Source: Stigonema ocellatum SAG 48.90 = DSM 106950 (GTDB lineage: Bacteria; Cyanobacteriota; Cyanobacteriia; Cyanobacteriales; Nostocaceae). Taken from it: a DNA stretch of 64,000 bases. Positions within the stretch are counted from its first letter, which is position 1; every line of letters starts with the position of its first letter. This document shows positions 51,646 through 59,797 of the stretch, in pieces. The notes under the pieces were generated by a model, which had not been told where the DNA came from, searched no databases, and saw only the letters and a program-made list of their open reading frames with translations. The stretch covers positions 1 to 64,000 of the forward strand of contig JADQBA010000042.1 of assembly GCA_016903675.1 (NCBI GenBank), given 5' to 3'. The position numbers and the translations under genes were made by a program.

Positions 51646-52980
51646 ATGCTTAAACACCTTTTGCTATCAGAATGGTTCCGCGCAAAACCATTCCTTAACT
51701 ATATTGTTGTTGTGACACTAATCGTACCCTTAGTGGCTGCATCGAGTAACTCTAGCTCAGCGAAACAATCTCAAGTAGCTAAAGCTACTCCCAAGACAAC
51801 AGAATCAGACTCCGTGTCAACCCAAACGGCGGTTGTAGACCAACCTCAATCAACTCAAGAATCAAAAGCAGCAGTTCAAAACAGCTCAGTGGTAGGAGCA
51901 TTATACTCAGTACCGATGTCTGTAGCTGCTACTACCAAATCACAACTATTGCAAAATGAATTTCAGCCAAGGACAGAAGAAAAAGATCCTCTGTCCAATA
52001 AAATGCCTGACAATGAACCATCAGCAGTAGTTGAACTAGCAAGACCAAAAATAGAATCTGACTCTATGTCAGAAAAGGTTTCTGCTAGTCAACACGATTT
52101 AGTACAACGATTAAGAGCTGCTAAAATCCAAATTCGGTCAGTAACAAGAGTTGATGGTTCTCTATCCAAGGAGGTGGTGAGTGCTAAATCATTGTCAGCA
52201 GCTAAAATCGCACGTTCTGTGAGGGAATCCCAAAGGCATGGGGCAACTGGTGCTGCTGTTGAACAGCTTAATGAGGAAGCAGCACAGCAGAAAGACCCCA
52301 TCGGCAGTCCTTATCCTATTCCCTGGCAATGGATACAGGCGACGCAGGAGGCTATTAGTTCTAAGGGTGGTAAAGGAGTGCGTTATTACCGCAGTGTGCC
52401 TGTGATTTCCCCAGATGGTAGGTATGCTATTTACAGCCGGGTACAACTAGAAGTCCAACGAGAAATGTACAATAGCCGCGTCACCAGCGTTTTGTTTGTA
52501 GAAGATAGGCAAACCAAGAAGTTGCAGGTGGTGACGACAACTTCTCCCATTAACGATCCTCTCTTAAAAGTCAAGGAATCTTCGTCAAGTAGGGATACTT
52601 CAGGAAGCATTGGGGTTTTAGTTCCTGTCAGCTGGTCAGAAAAGGGCGATCGCTTCTTAGCACGTAAGTTTGAAGGTTTAATGAACACTTCTGATTTTAG
52701 AGATCACGCAGTCATTTGGTATCCGCAAAACAATCGCTTCCACTGTGTGACTCCCGGAAAACAAAAAGTTGAGCATGAAATTTCGCTGTTGTTAGGTTGG
52801 AGTAAAACCCAACCTGAAAGGGTGCTGTTTCGTGCTGGCGAAATGGGTCAAGAAAATTGGCCTTTAGTAACAGTTGCCAATGATGGCAGTACTGTCATGG
52901 CAACCGAAGCAGATCAGCCTGTTACCTTTGGTCAAAAAGTTACGGAACTTTGGGCAGATCCACCAGTCGCTTATAGATAA
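51646..52980 (+). CDS. Secreted protein with C-terminal beta-rich domain, hypothetical
   Basis: About 444 aa from ATG at 51646 (preferred to the longer TTG start at 51595 because MLKHLLLSEWF leads straight into the hydrophobic segment FLNYIVVVTLIVPLVAAS). A Ser/Thr/Gln-rich low-complexity linker (about 30-230) follows. The C-terminal ~200 residues, from PYPIPWQWIQATQEAI, contain VISPDGRYAIYSRVQLE and VPVSWSEKGDRFLARKFEG, resembling WD40-like/TolB-type beta repeats, but too few to call a propeller. It is probably exported to the periplasm or cell surface. I do not recognise a characterised family. Confidence 0.6.
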   Translation: MLKHLLLSEWFRAKPFLNYIVVVTLIVPLVAASSNSSSAKQSQVAKATPKTTESDSVSTQTAVVDQPQSTQESKAAVQNSSVVGALYSVPMSVAATTKSQLLQNEFQPRTEEKDPLSNKMPDNEPSAVVELARPKIESDSMSEKVSASQHDLVQRLRAAKIQIRSVTRVDGSLSKEVVSAKSLSAAKIARSVRESQRHGATGAAVEQLNEEAAQQKDPIGSPYPIPWQWIQATQEAISSKGGKGVRYYRSVPVISPDGRYAIYSRVQLEVQREMYNSRVTSVLFVEDRQTKKLQVVTTTSPINDPLLKVKESSSSRDTSGSIGVLVPVSWSEKGDRFLARKFEGLMNTSDFRDHAVIWYPQNNRFHCVTPGKQKVEHEISLLLGWSKTQPERVLFRAGEMGQENWPLVTVANDGSTVMATEADQPVTFGQKVTELWADPPVAYR

Positions 52981-53030
52981 GCGCCAACACAATTAAATTG
53001 TACATTTTCAATTATTGTGAACCAGATGTA

Positions 53031-53145
53031 GGGGTGAACGCAATACTGCGTAGGATTTGCAAAAATTAGAAACCCGGTTTCGCACTCATTTACCGGGTTT
53101 CTGGCACCTCAACTATTCTTAACCTACGCAGTATTGGGGGTGAAC
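53031..53145. mobile_element. MITE with 14-bp inverted ends and 9-bp direct repeats
   Basis: CAATACTGCGTAGG at 53041-53054 is inverted as CCTACGCAGTATTG at 53123-53136. A nested palindrome (AGAAACCCGG ... CCGGGTTTCT, 53068-53102) lies inside. GGGGTGAAC occurs on both sides (53031-53039 and 53137-53145), as expected for a target-site duplication. There is no coding capacity. Confidence 0.7.
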
Positions 53146-53257
53146 AGCTGTTCGCCCCTGCAACGGGCATTTTTTTTAACAGTGATTAGTAATTAGTTAT
53201 GAGTAACTAGTTATGAGAGTTTGACCAATGGCCAATGACCAATGGTAAAGCATAAAT

Positions 53258-53563
53258 CTACTGAGATTTATCGCTGGTGTCTAACTCAAGTTCAGCGTCA
53301 GAATCTTTCACGCGACGAATGGGGACATTGGCGATCAAAGCTGTCGTGCGTTGGTTACTTTCTAAGGAGAACTCCAAGCCGTCAGTTTCAATTTCCACGT
53401 AGCGACAAACAACGTCTAAAATTTCTTGTCGCATCTTTTCCAATGCTTGAGGGCTTAAATCGGCGCGATCATGAGCAATAACCAATTGCAGGCGACGTTT
53501 AACTTGATGGCGACTGTTTTCATGATTGCGAAAAAAAAGTCGGTCTAGAAGTTCGAGAATCAT
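53258..53563 (-). CDS. minE: Cell division topological specificity factor MinE
   Basis: About 101 aa from ATG at 53563 (MILELLDRLFFRN), the usual MinE N-terminus that contacts the membrane and MinD; an extension to 53614 in the same frame overlaps minD and is unlikely. Then HQVKRRLQLVIAHDRADLSPQ and MRQEILDVVCRYVEIETDGLEF form the anti-MinCD helix and dimerisation domain. MinE stimulates MinD ATPase to restrict Z-ring assembly to the middle of the cell. The protein has an acidic C-terminal tail, as in other cyanobacteria. It lies directly after minD. Confidence 0.94.
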   Translation of the reverse strand: MILELLDRLFFRNHENSRHQVKRRLQLVIAHDRADLSPQALEKMRQEILDVVCRYVEIETDGLEFSLESNQRTTALIANVPIRRVKDSDAELELDTSDKSQ

Positions 53564-53595
53564 TGCAACTAGATGTGCGTCCAAAGAAAGATGAG

Positions 53596-54402
53596 TTAAA
53601 TAATCTTTGTCCACAACAACCTGCGGAGGCGGGTGAAAAGGTTGTCGTTAAATGAGTCAAGTTGAAGAAAATCCACTGTTTCCCCCTCCAATCTGCGAGC
53701 AATGTTTTCAAAAGCTGTAGCAGCTACAGAGGGATTCTCCGCTAATACTAAAGGTTCACCGCGATTGGTAGAGACAATCACACGCTCATCGTCTGGAATT
53801 ATTCCTATTAAGGGAATTGCAAGAAGTTCTTGAACATCATGCACAGACATCATATCATTTGCCCGTACCATTGCAGGTCTAATGCGGTTAATAATTAAAT
53901 GAATGCGCTTGATGCCTTGTGCCTCTAGCAACCCCACCACGCGATCGGCGTCACGAACCGAAGCAATTTCTGGTGTGGTAACAATTAAGGCTTCTTTGGC
54001 TGGTGCGATCGCATTTTTAAACCCCATTTCAATTCCCGCTGGGCTATCTAGCAAAACATACTGATACTTTTGTGCCAGTGCATTGACCAACAGCTTCATC
54101 TGATCGGGAGAAACTGCATCTTTGGTGCGATTTTGTGCTGCTGGTAGGAGTACTAGATTGGGTTGTCGTTTATCCTTTACCAAAGCTTGCTCTAAACGGC
54201 ACTCCCTAGCTAAGACTTCAATGGCAGTGTAGACGATGCGGTTCTCTAGTCCTAGGAGCAAATCCAAATTTCTCAGACCAAAATCCGCATCAACTAAGGC
54301 CACTTGACGCCCCATTTTAGCTAAAGCCATGCCCAAATTTGCTGTGAATGTGGTTTTACCCACTCCTCCTTTGCCGGAGGTAATGACAATAATGCGAGTC
54401 AT
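53596..54402 (-). CDS. minD: Septum site-determining ATPase MinD
   Basis: A 268-aa deviant Walker-A ATPase: IVITSGKGGVGKTTFTANLG (signature Lys early in the loop), DADFGLRNLDLLLGLENR, VLLDSPAGIEMGFKNAI, and a C-terminal amphipathic helix (FNDNLFTRLRRLLWTK) that binds membranes in the ATP form. With MinC it blocks FtsZ polymerisation away from midcell. Its 3' end overlaps the possible long form of minE. It lies about 50 bp after minC in the conserved minCDE order. Confidence 0.97.
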   Translation of the reverse strand: MTRIIVITSGKGGVGKTTFTANLGMALAKMGRQVALVDADFGLRNLDLLLGLENRIVYTAIEVLARECRLEQALVKDKRQPNLVLLPAAQNRTKDAVSPDQMKLLVNALAQKYQYVLLDSPAGIEMGFKNAIAPAKEALIVTTPEIASVRDADRVVGLLEAQGIKRIHLIINRIRPAMVRANDMMSVHDVQELLAIPLIGIIPDDERVIVSTNRGEPLVLAENPSVAATAFENIARRLEGETVDFLQLDSFNDNLFTRLRRLLWTKII

Positions 54403-54454
54403 GATAGAAACGCGCTCGATTAGGGATTAATAGAAAATATAGAACAATAACGAT

Positions 54455-55453
54455 TTATGGCTCTTGATACATCCTACTGAATTGGGTACGGGAAAAATCA
54501 ATAGCCCTAGTAATGCGAATTCCTTGGGGTGTCATGTGAGCCACTTCAGGATAAAACTGCATCGGGGATTTTTCTGGCGATCGCGCCACAGCATCTGCTA
54601 TCCGCAACTGGGTTGGTTCCATTTGCAGAGCCATAATCAGAGACTGGTGGTTTCCTCGAGCACCAGCATGGGCAACTCCACGGAGTCGTCCCCAAACTAG
54701 AATATCTCCATCTGCAACTACGATACCACCCGGATTTAGATCTCCCAAGATAATTACATTACCAGGATGACGGATTTCCGCACCTGAACGCACTGTCATT
54801 TCCAGATAGAGAGCTTCTGCTGAGGGTGGTTTGGCAGCTTTTGTCTCTAAATTCAGGGAAGTTTCTGGCTTTAATTGTTCTACACTATAGCCTGAGCTTG
54901 CTGCTGCAATAGCAGTTTGGCGGCGACTAGTGGAAACTGATTGGAGATGGAAGTGGGCTTCACTTAAGGTTTCGGCAAGTTCTTGTAGTTGTCTACCATC
55001 CAGCAAGCGGTTCTGTGCTACTAGATGCACAGCTATGTTGGGTGAAAAGAAGCGTTCGCTACCAAACAACCGCACCTTAACCTGCTGCCAAATCTCATAC
55101 CAGTTGTTTTCCGAGGCAGGTACTTGAGATTCGGTTGGTAAAATTAATAACAGTTTTTCCCCCTCTCTTTTAAACTGGACTTGAACATTGTTGTTACTAA
55201 CCGTATTTTCTAGTAAGAGGAACTCAGAGGATTCAAGATCCCATAAGGCTAAACTTGACTTTAAAAAACGGATGACAGCATCTACCTCTGCATCAGGGAG
55301 AATTGAATTTGCCCCTGCATCAGCAATAGTAGAATCAGATTCTACATCAGTTGGGGTAGAAATTGCCTCCACATCAGAAAGAGCAGAGATTGACTCTACT
55401 TCATTTGGGTTTTTCTTTGACTCTAAATCAGGGATGGCAGAATCAGAAGTCAT
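54455..55453 (-). CDS. minC: Septum site-determining protein MinC
   Basis: A 332-aa FtsZ polymerisation inhibitor. The N-terminal ~60 residues are acidic and repetitive (ISALSDVEAISTPTDVES-like units), a cyanobacterial extension. The MinC N domain and the C-terminal right-handed beta-helix domain follow; the latter shows LYLEMTVRSGAEIRHPGNVIILGDLNPGGIVVADGDILVWGRLRGVAHAGARGN, the family hallmark. The remaining ~30 residues are FSRTQFSRMYQEP-type tail. The minC-minD-minE order on one strand supports one transcript. Confidence 0.94.
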   Translation of the reverse strand: MTSDSAIPDLESKKNPNEVESISALSDVEAISTPTDVESDSTIADAGANSILPDAEVDAVIRFLKSSLALWDLESSEFLLLENTVSNNNVQVQFKREGEKLLLILPTESQVPASENNWYEIWQQVKVRLFGSERFFSPNIAVHLVAQNRLLDGRQLQELAETLSEAHFHLQSVSTSRRQTAIAAASSGYSVEQLKPETSLNLETKAAKPPSAEALYLEMTVRSGAEIRHPGNVIILGDLNPGGIVVADGDILVWGRLRGVAHAGARGNHQSLIMALQMEPTQLRIADAVARSPEKSPMQFYPEVAHMTPQGIRITRAIDFSRTQFSRMYQEP

Positions 55454-55554
55454 GCTGCACTAGCCAAACTATGGAAACCGCGTAATTACTTATGATAGAG
55501 TTAGTTGCCTTTTAGTTGCGTTTTGGAATTGCAATCTTTAAAAGTTGAAAATAC

Positions 55555-56883
55555 TCAATCAGTATTTTTACTTAATCTATTATAAATAGTTGCCAGGGCG
55601 TCAGCATCGCCAACATTTCCCGGAAACAGGACTACTGGTAAATTCGGATACTGGGGATGGTTAGATGGAGTTATCACCATGGAACAACCAGCTAAGATTT
55701 GACCAAGTAAACGTGCTGAGGTCAATGCCAGACCGGTACTCAAGACATCGTTTGAGGTAATACCTCCCTTGCTGATTAAAAATCCGATGTTAGTTGGTAA
55801 AGCCTGCACAATGTCCATTAATAAGCCTGAAACCTTTACCCCAAAAAGCAACCTTGTCTTTGCATCTGCAAAAGAAAGTTCCACGCGGCTGGTATAAACC
55901 ACTGGTGTTTTCCCCGCATTGAATGCCTCATGGACACTTTCAGTGATATCGGCTAATATTGTAGCATATTGATTCACTGTCTCATCAACTAACTGCGCTA
56001 CATCCACTTCAATGCCCACTGTACCATCTGTCTGCAACAGCACCCCTAGCTGCTGGGTGGTCTTCTGAACATGGGAACCAACCATGACCACACCCGGTTT
56101 CCCTCCTCGCACATACTGTGCCATGTTTTCTGGGGCGATGGGTTGGGGAGGTAATGCTGCCAAAGCTGTTAAAATACTCGCAGCACTGCGAAACAGAAAG
56201 CGTTTCCCAAGACTTGCGGCTGCTAGCACATCTTGGGCGAAGCGGTTAAGATCGGCTTGAGTTTCAGCATCCACCACAGCGCACTGGTTATCATTGAGTT
56301 TCAGCAAGCGATCGAGACTACCAGCACGAATATCGGCAAGCAAAAATCTTTCTACGGACTCAGCATTGATACGCCCTTGAGTTTTTTCTTCTACGTATTT
56401 GGGTAAATAACTATAAGAGTAGGCAAAAACGGAATCACGGGCAAACTCCGTTTCATGGACTGGGGTAGGTACACCATTAATCATTAAGTAATGTACACTT
56501 TCACTGGTGATGCGTCCGCCTTCAAAAAACGCTGGTACTATAAAATGAGCATCAAATGGACCGAGTTCAGAGGCAATGACATCCGTTTCAATTGGGTAAT
56601 GTCCTCGCAATGTGGAATCAGAGCGACTGACAATGAGAAAATCCTGAGTTCCTTCAGCCTCGATAGCCAGTTTTAGATTATGACAGACTTCTTTGGTGAC
56701 AGATGCTGCTGTCTCCGGGGGAAGGGACCTTGTGTTTGTTAGCACAAAGAAAATTGGTGAATCATCCTGTAATCCTAAGCGTAGGGTGTCTACATCCCAC
56801 CGCATGAGTAGCAAACAACTGTGGACTGTTTGAGAACCTGTGGGATCATCATCCAAGACTATGATTTTCGGTTTAGTGGTCAT
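55555..56883 (-). CDS. Four-carbon acid sugar kinase family protein (DUF1537)
   Basis: About 442 aa from ATG at 56883 (MTTKPKIIVLDDDPTGSQTV), preferred to an earlier start at 56931. Members of this family phosphorylate four-carbon acid sugars such as D-threonate, D-erythronate or 3-oxo-tetronate in catabolic pathways; the substrate here is unknown. Landmarks: LDDDPTGSQTVHSCLLLMRW, IVSRSDSTLRGHYPIETDVI, GKPGVVMVGSHVQKTTQQL, GFLISKGGITSNDVLSTGL and VLFPGNVGDADAL. No cognate aldolase or dehydrogenase is beside it. It lies 8 bp from the upstream membrane-protein gene, so co-transcription is likely. Confidence 0.85.
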   Translation of the reverse strand: MTTKPKIIVLDDDPTGSQTVHSCLLLMRWDVDTLRLGLQDDSPIFFVLTNTRSLPPETAASVTKEVCHNLKLAIEAEGTQDFLIVSRSDSTLRGHYPIETDVIASELGPFDAHFIVPAFFEGGRITSESVHYLMINGVPTPVHETEFARDSVFAYSYSYLPKYVEEKTQGRINAESVERFLLADIRAGSLDRLLKLNDNQCAVVDAETQADLNRFAQDVLAAASLGKRFLFRSAASILTALAALPPQPIAPENMAQYVRGGKPGVVMVGSHVQKTTQQLGVLLQTDGTVGIEVDVAQLVDETVNQYATILADITESVHEAFNAGKTPVVYTSRVELSFADAKTRLLFGVKVSGLLMDIVQALPTNIGFLISKGGITSNDVLSTGLALTSARLLGQILAGCSMVITPSNHPQYPNLPVVLFPGNVGDADALATIYNRLSKNTD

Positions 56884-56890
56884 GGTGAAG

Positions 56891-57559
56891 TTAACGGGAC
56901 GACTGTAATTTTCTAACCTCTGCTTGCACATCCAAGGCTATCTGCAATGATTGATTTAGCAGTTGAGCATATTGGGAGTCATGACTGCTAACTTGTAAAG
57001 ACGTTGCATGCAACATCTCTACATGATTGACAAATAAGTCTTGATTATGAGCAAGCAGTTTCTTATTATCTCGCATAATTCGTTCCGTTTTCAGGGATTG
57101 AACTAAATCTTCTCTCACAAGTTGCAAAGCGGTGACCACTTTCTCTCTGTCATCTATACTAGTTTCATTCCCTGATGTTGCTGGTTGGTCATTAATATCT
57201 ATCGTTTTAATAATTTCATGATATTTATCGACTTTATCTAAAAGGGTTTTCAGTGTTTTGGGAAAGGTCAAACGCCGCCAAAGCGATCGCCCAGCTATCA
57301 GGACAATGGGTACAATAATTAATAGAATGATGACAAGGGTAATTGAAGAACCAATTGTCGGCAAAATGATAAACGCATAGCTAACCCCGACAATGATCAG
57401 GGTCAGCACCAGGATAACAAGCATTTCATCACTAAAAAACCCTGAGCGCTGCTCACGATTTGCTATAATAGAGGAGCGCAAGACTTGATCTGGTTTGAAT
57501 CCAGTTAAGCGTCTCAGTTCTCCCTTCGTAATTTCCAAGCCTATTAAATCTGGGTGCAC
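56891..57559 (-). CDS. Two-span membrane protein, hypothetical
   Basis: A 222-aa protein without a recognised family. N-terminal cytoplasmic part MHPDLIGLEITKGELRRLTGF, then two hydrophobic helices (about 44-65 and 70-90) close together, then a basic RSLWRRLTF and a long helical region to the end (DREKVVTALQLVREDLVQSLK, HNQDLFVNHVEMLHATSL) that looks coiled-coil. Ends within 8 bp of the DUF1537 kinase start, so it probably leads that operon. No metal or catalytic motif is seen. Confidence 0.6.
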   Translation of the reverse strand: MHPDLIGLEITKGELRRLTGFKPDQVLRSSIIANREQRSGFFSDEMLVILVLTLIIVGVSYAFIILPTIGSSITLVIILLIIVPIVLIAGRSLWRRLTFPKTLKTLLDKVDKYHEIIKTIDINDQPATSGNETSIDDREKVVTALQLVREDLVQSLKTERIMRDNKKLLAHNQDLFVNHVEMLHATSLQVSSHDSQYAQLLNQSLQIALDVQAEVRKLQSSR

Positions 57560-58376
57560 AACTGAATACTCCTGTGGATGCGAGAGTTACGTATTTATTT
57601 TAAGCAACCCACACGCCTAGGAATTTATTCCTAGGCTAATAGCTGAAGTCGGCATACCGCCGACTAGAACTTTCAGTTAAGAATATTCGTAGGTTGGGTT
57701 GAGGCTTTGCGAAACCCAACAAACCCCTTAGGTTGGGTTTCGTTCCTCAACCCAACCTACAGATTTTTATTTTTTAGAAATTTAGTTAAGAATATTCGTA
57801 GGTTGGGTTGAGGCTTTGCGAAACCCAACAAACCCCGCGCTTAGGTTGGATTTCGTTCCTTAAACGCCAGTCGCCTACAGAGGGAAACCCTCTTGCAGCG
57901 CTGGCGATCCAACCTACAGATTTTTATTTTTTAGGCAAAACCTGTGCAGTATTGACTTGGTCATCATCTGTTCGAGATCCGATCGCCTAGTCGGAATCTT
58001 CGATTTCTTACATATTTACCCATCATCTTCTCTCGTCACCTTTTGTAATACTTTTTCCTACATTATAGGTAATCTTCTGGCGGTTCGGGAGCTAGAGTCT
58101 CTGTTCCAATGATTAACGTGTTCTGCAACTCAAGGAAAACTCGTGCGGGTTCCGATGATTGCCCCTATGATACACTTTAATGCTCACAGATATGCTTTCT
58201 GGGGCGTAGCGGTTCCTTGAGTTGCTTCCCGAGTTGGTTCTAGTATTATTTAACAGACGCTGCTAAACATAATAAAAACCCTATACTCATCATTTCAATA
58301 GGCTTAATTAGATTGGTGATGATTAGGTTTCTAATAGGGATTCTAATTTAATTTGGAGGGGACAACTTAAGGAAAT
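57560..58376. other. Gene-free region with duplicated palindromes
   Basis: About 800 bp. It contains a tandemly duplicated palindromic block (57674-57935, described separately) and further spacer DNA. Nothing coding is convincing. A sequence TTTCTAATAGGGATTCTAAT near 58328-58347 recalls the solo repeat at 8464. An AGGAAATATGG stretch with GGAGGGG at 58352-58358 leads into the DUF6888-like gene. Confidence 0.55.
57674..57935. repeat. Tandem duplication of a palindromic element with nested insertion
   Basis: Two copies of a GTAGGTTGGGTTGAGG...CCTCAACCCAACCTAC-type element (57689-57760 and 57798-57917) share the left flank AGTTAAGAATATTC and the right flank AGATTTTTATTTTTTAG, so the block was duplicated with its flanks. 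The second copy is broken by a 42-bp palindromic insert with ends CGCCAG (57865) and CTGGCG (57906). Confidence 0.7.
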
Positions 58377-58565
58377 ATGGAACCAACAATAGCTCAACTC
58401 AAATCACTGTACCGAGTATGCGTACAAACGAGTAATTTGTTAAAGTCAATAAACATGACTCGGTTAGATGAACGTACCTGTTGCATCTACATAATTGTTG
58501 AAGAGACAATAGAAATAGAAATCGACATTGATGGGAGGTTAAAATATGACGGCATCGAATTTTGA
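58377..58565 (+). CDS. DUF6888-like small protein
   Basis: A 62-aa protein beginning MEPTIAQLKSLYRVCVQTSN, with LDERTCCIYIIVEETIEIEI, which agrees with what I recall of the cyanobacterial DUF6888 family. It overlaps the start of the next gene by 20 bases, and these two families typically occur as a pair. The function is unknown; the size and overlap make a toxin-antitoxin or regulatory pair possible, which is inference. Confidence 0.55.
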   Translation: MEPTIAQLKSLYRVCVQTSNLLKSINMTRLDERTCCIYIIVEETIEIEIDIDGRLKYDGIEF

Positions 58566-58728
58566 AAGAATGACACGAGCAGAACTGCTAAAATACGTAT
58601 TGCAGAACCCTCAAGATACGGAAGCTTTTCACAAATATGTTGATTTGTTAAGAGCTTCACCAAACAGAATCACAATATCCCCTGACAAAATTGATACAGA
58701 ACTACCAAAACTACTAAGAGAGAATTAA
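58546..58728 (+). CDS. DUF6887-like small protein
   Basis: A 60-aa acidic/basic helical protein: MTASNFERMTRAELLKYVLQ, then DTEAFHKYVDLLRASPN. The MTRAELxxYVLxxxxDxEAFxxxxD pattern fits the DUF6887 family, which is found next to DUF6888 in many cyanobacteria. GGGAGG upstream at 58531-58536 is a fair ribosome site. Its start lies inside the 3' end of the preceding gene, giving translational coupling. The role is unknown. Confidence 0.6.
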   Translation: MTASNFERMTRAELLKYVLQNPQDTEAFHKYVDLLRASPNRITISPDKIDTELPKLLREN

Positions 58729-59128
58729 AAACTGGCTAGCCTGAATGACCACCAGTTTTTAGCTATATCCATTGAATGCCCTCACTTATGCGGGCTTTTG
58801 TAAGAATTCAGGACTCAGAATTCAGGATCAGAATAATCAAGATATAGGCACATAGTAGCGAATTATGTATTCTTAGACACTTACAATCAAAGGTAGGAGT
58901 ACTGTAGGGTGGGCACTGCCCACCAAAATCTAGACATGGTGGGCAGTGCCCACCTACCTGTGGCTTCAAAAATCAAATAGCATTCCTATAAAACGACAAT
59001 TGGTGCTGCAATCAGCAGGTTCATGACTAGGGTCATGGAAGAATTAATTGTGGGTATAATAGTAACAGCACAAGAGGATTTTCATATCGCTTTTTTCTTA
59101 TAAAGTTTACATAAAACTCATCTACCTC
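58729..59128. other. Spacer with inverted repeat, no gene
   Basis: About 400 bp between the small-protein pair and the fasciclin gene. The only structure seen is an inverted repeat at about 58904-58955: GTAGGGTGGGCACTGCCCACC and its near-complement GGTGGGCAGTGCCCACCTAC, itself built of the smaller palindrome GGGCA-GTGCCC. The remainder is AT-rich and may hold the promoter of the fasciclin gene. Confidence 0.55.
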
Positions 59129-59713
59129 ATGCACAATCAAAATCTAAATCCCTCAATAACCAGAAATTGGTACACAAAGCTAGCTTGCTTTGTCGGGATT
59201 GCTGGTGTTACTACCCTCATCAGTTTTCCTGTCTTAGCCAAATTTTTCCCACGCTATGCTCTTTTTCAACCTTCTGCCTCCAACAACTATCCCGATCGCG
59301 GCTCTCAAAACGACATTGCCACTACTCTAACCCACAATAGCAAATTTGCCAATCTTGCTAAGGAATTGAAAGAAGCTGGTCTTCTTGACACTCTCAAGCA
59401 ACCTGCTAACTTCACTCTTTTTGCTCCAACTGATGAAGCCTTCAATGCTTTACCTAAAGATGTGTTCACGCGGTATAGCGATCCAAAAAATCGGATTAGA
59501 GTCCTGAAATATCATTTGGTTTCCCGTGCAGTCCTTGAAAAGGATGTAGATAGTGGGGCAATTGCAACTGTTGAAGGAAACCCAGTTAGAATAACTGCTG
59601 ACTCTGAAGGGGAAGTTAAGCTCAATGATGCTAGCGGTAAGTATCCCTCTACTGCAACCAAGAATGGTGTGATTATTGAAATTGACAAGGTACTTCTACC
59701 TCCTGGGTTTTAG
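59129..59713 (+). CDS. Fasciclin (FAS1) domain protein
   Basis: A 194-aa exported protein. A basic N-terminus and hydrophobic segment (ACFVGIAGVTTLISFPVLA) give a signal peptide. The rest is one FAS1 domain (about 60-192) of the cyanobacterial beta-Ig-H3 type: NDIATTLTHNSKFANLAKEL, FTLFAPTDEAFNALPKDVF, VLKYHLVSRAVLEKDV, GVIIEIDKVLLPP. FAS1 domains mediate adhesion or surface interaction; Psh/secreted forms are common in cyanobacteria. It stands alone; the gene ends near the palindrome at 59763. Confidence 0.87.
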   Translation: MHNQNLNPSITRNWYTKLACFVGIAGVTTLISFPVLAKFFPRYALFQPSASNNYPDRGSQNDIATTLTHNSKFANLAKELKEAGLLDTLKQPANFTLFAPTDEAFNALPKDVFTRYSDPKNRIRVLKYHLVSRAVLEKDVDSGAIATVEGNPVRITADSEGEVKLNDASGKYPSTATKNGVIIEIDKVLLPPGF

Positions 59714-59762
59714 CGATTTTTTGTGAGCGGGCATCTGCCCGTTTTATTTTGGGAAAAACAAT

Positions 59763-59790
59763 GTAGAGACGCGATTAATCGCGTCTCTAC
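59763..59790. repeat. 28-bp perfect palindrome, copy 2
   Basis: Identical to 19953-19980 and 62923-62950, with the same TAGATGTCTA right flank as copy 1. It lies in the 85-bp spacer between the convergent fasciclin and CHAT/TPR genes and could act as a bidirectional hairpin. Confidence 0.85.
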
Positions 59791-59797
59791 TAGATGT

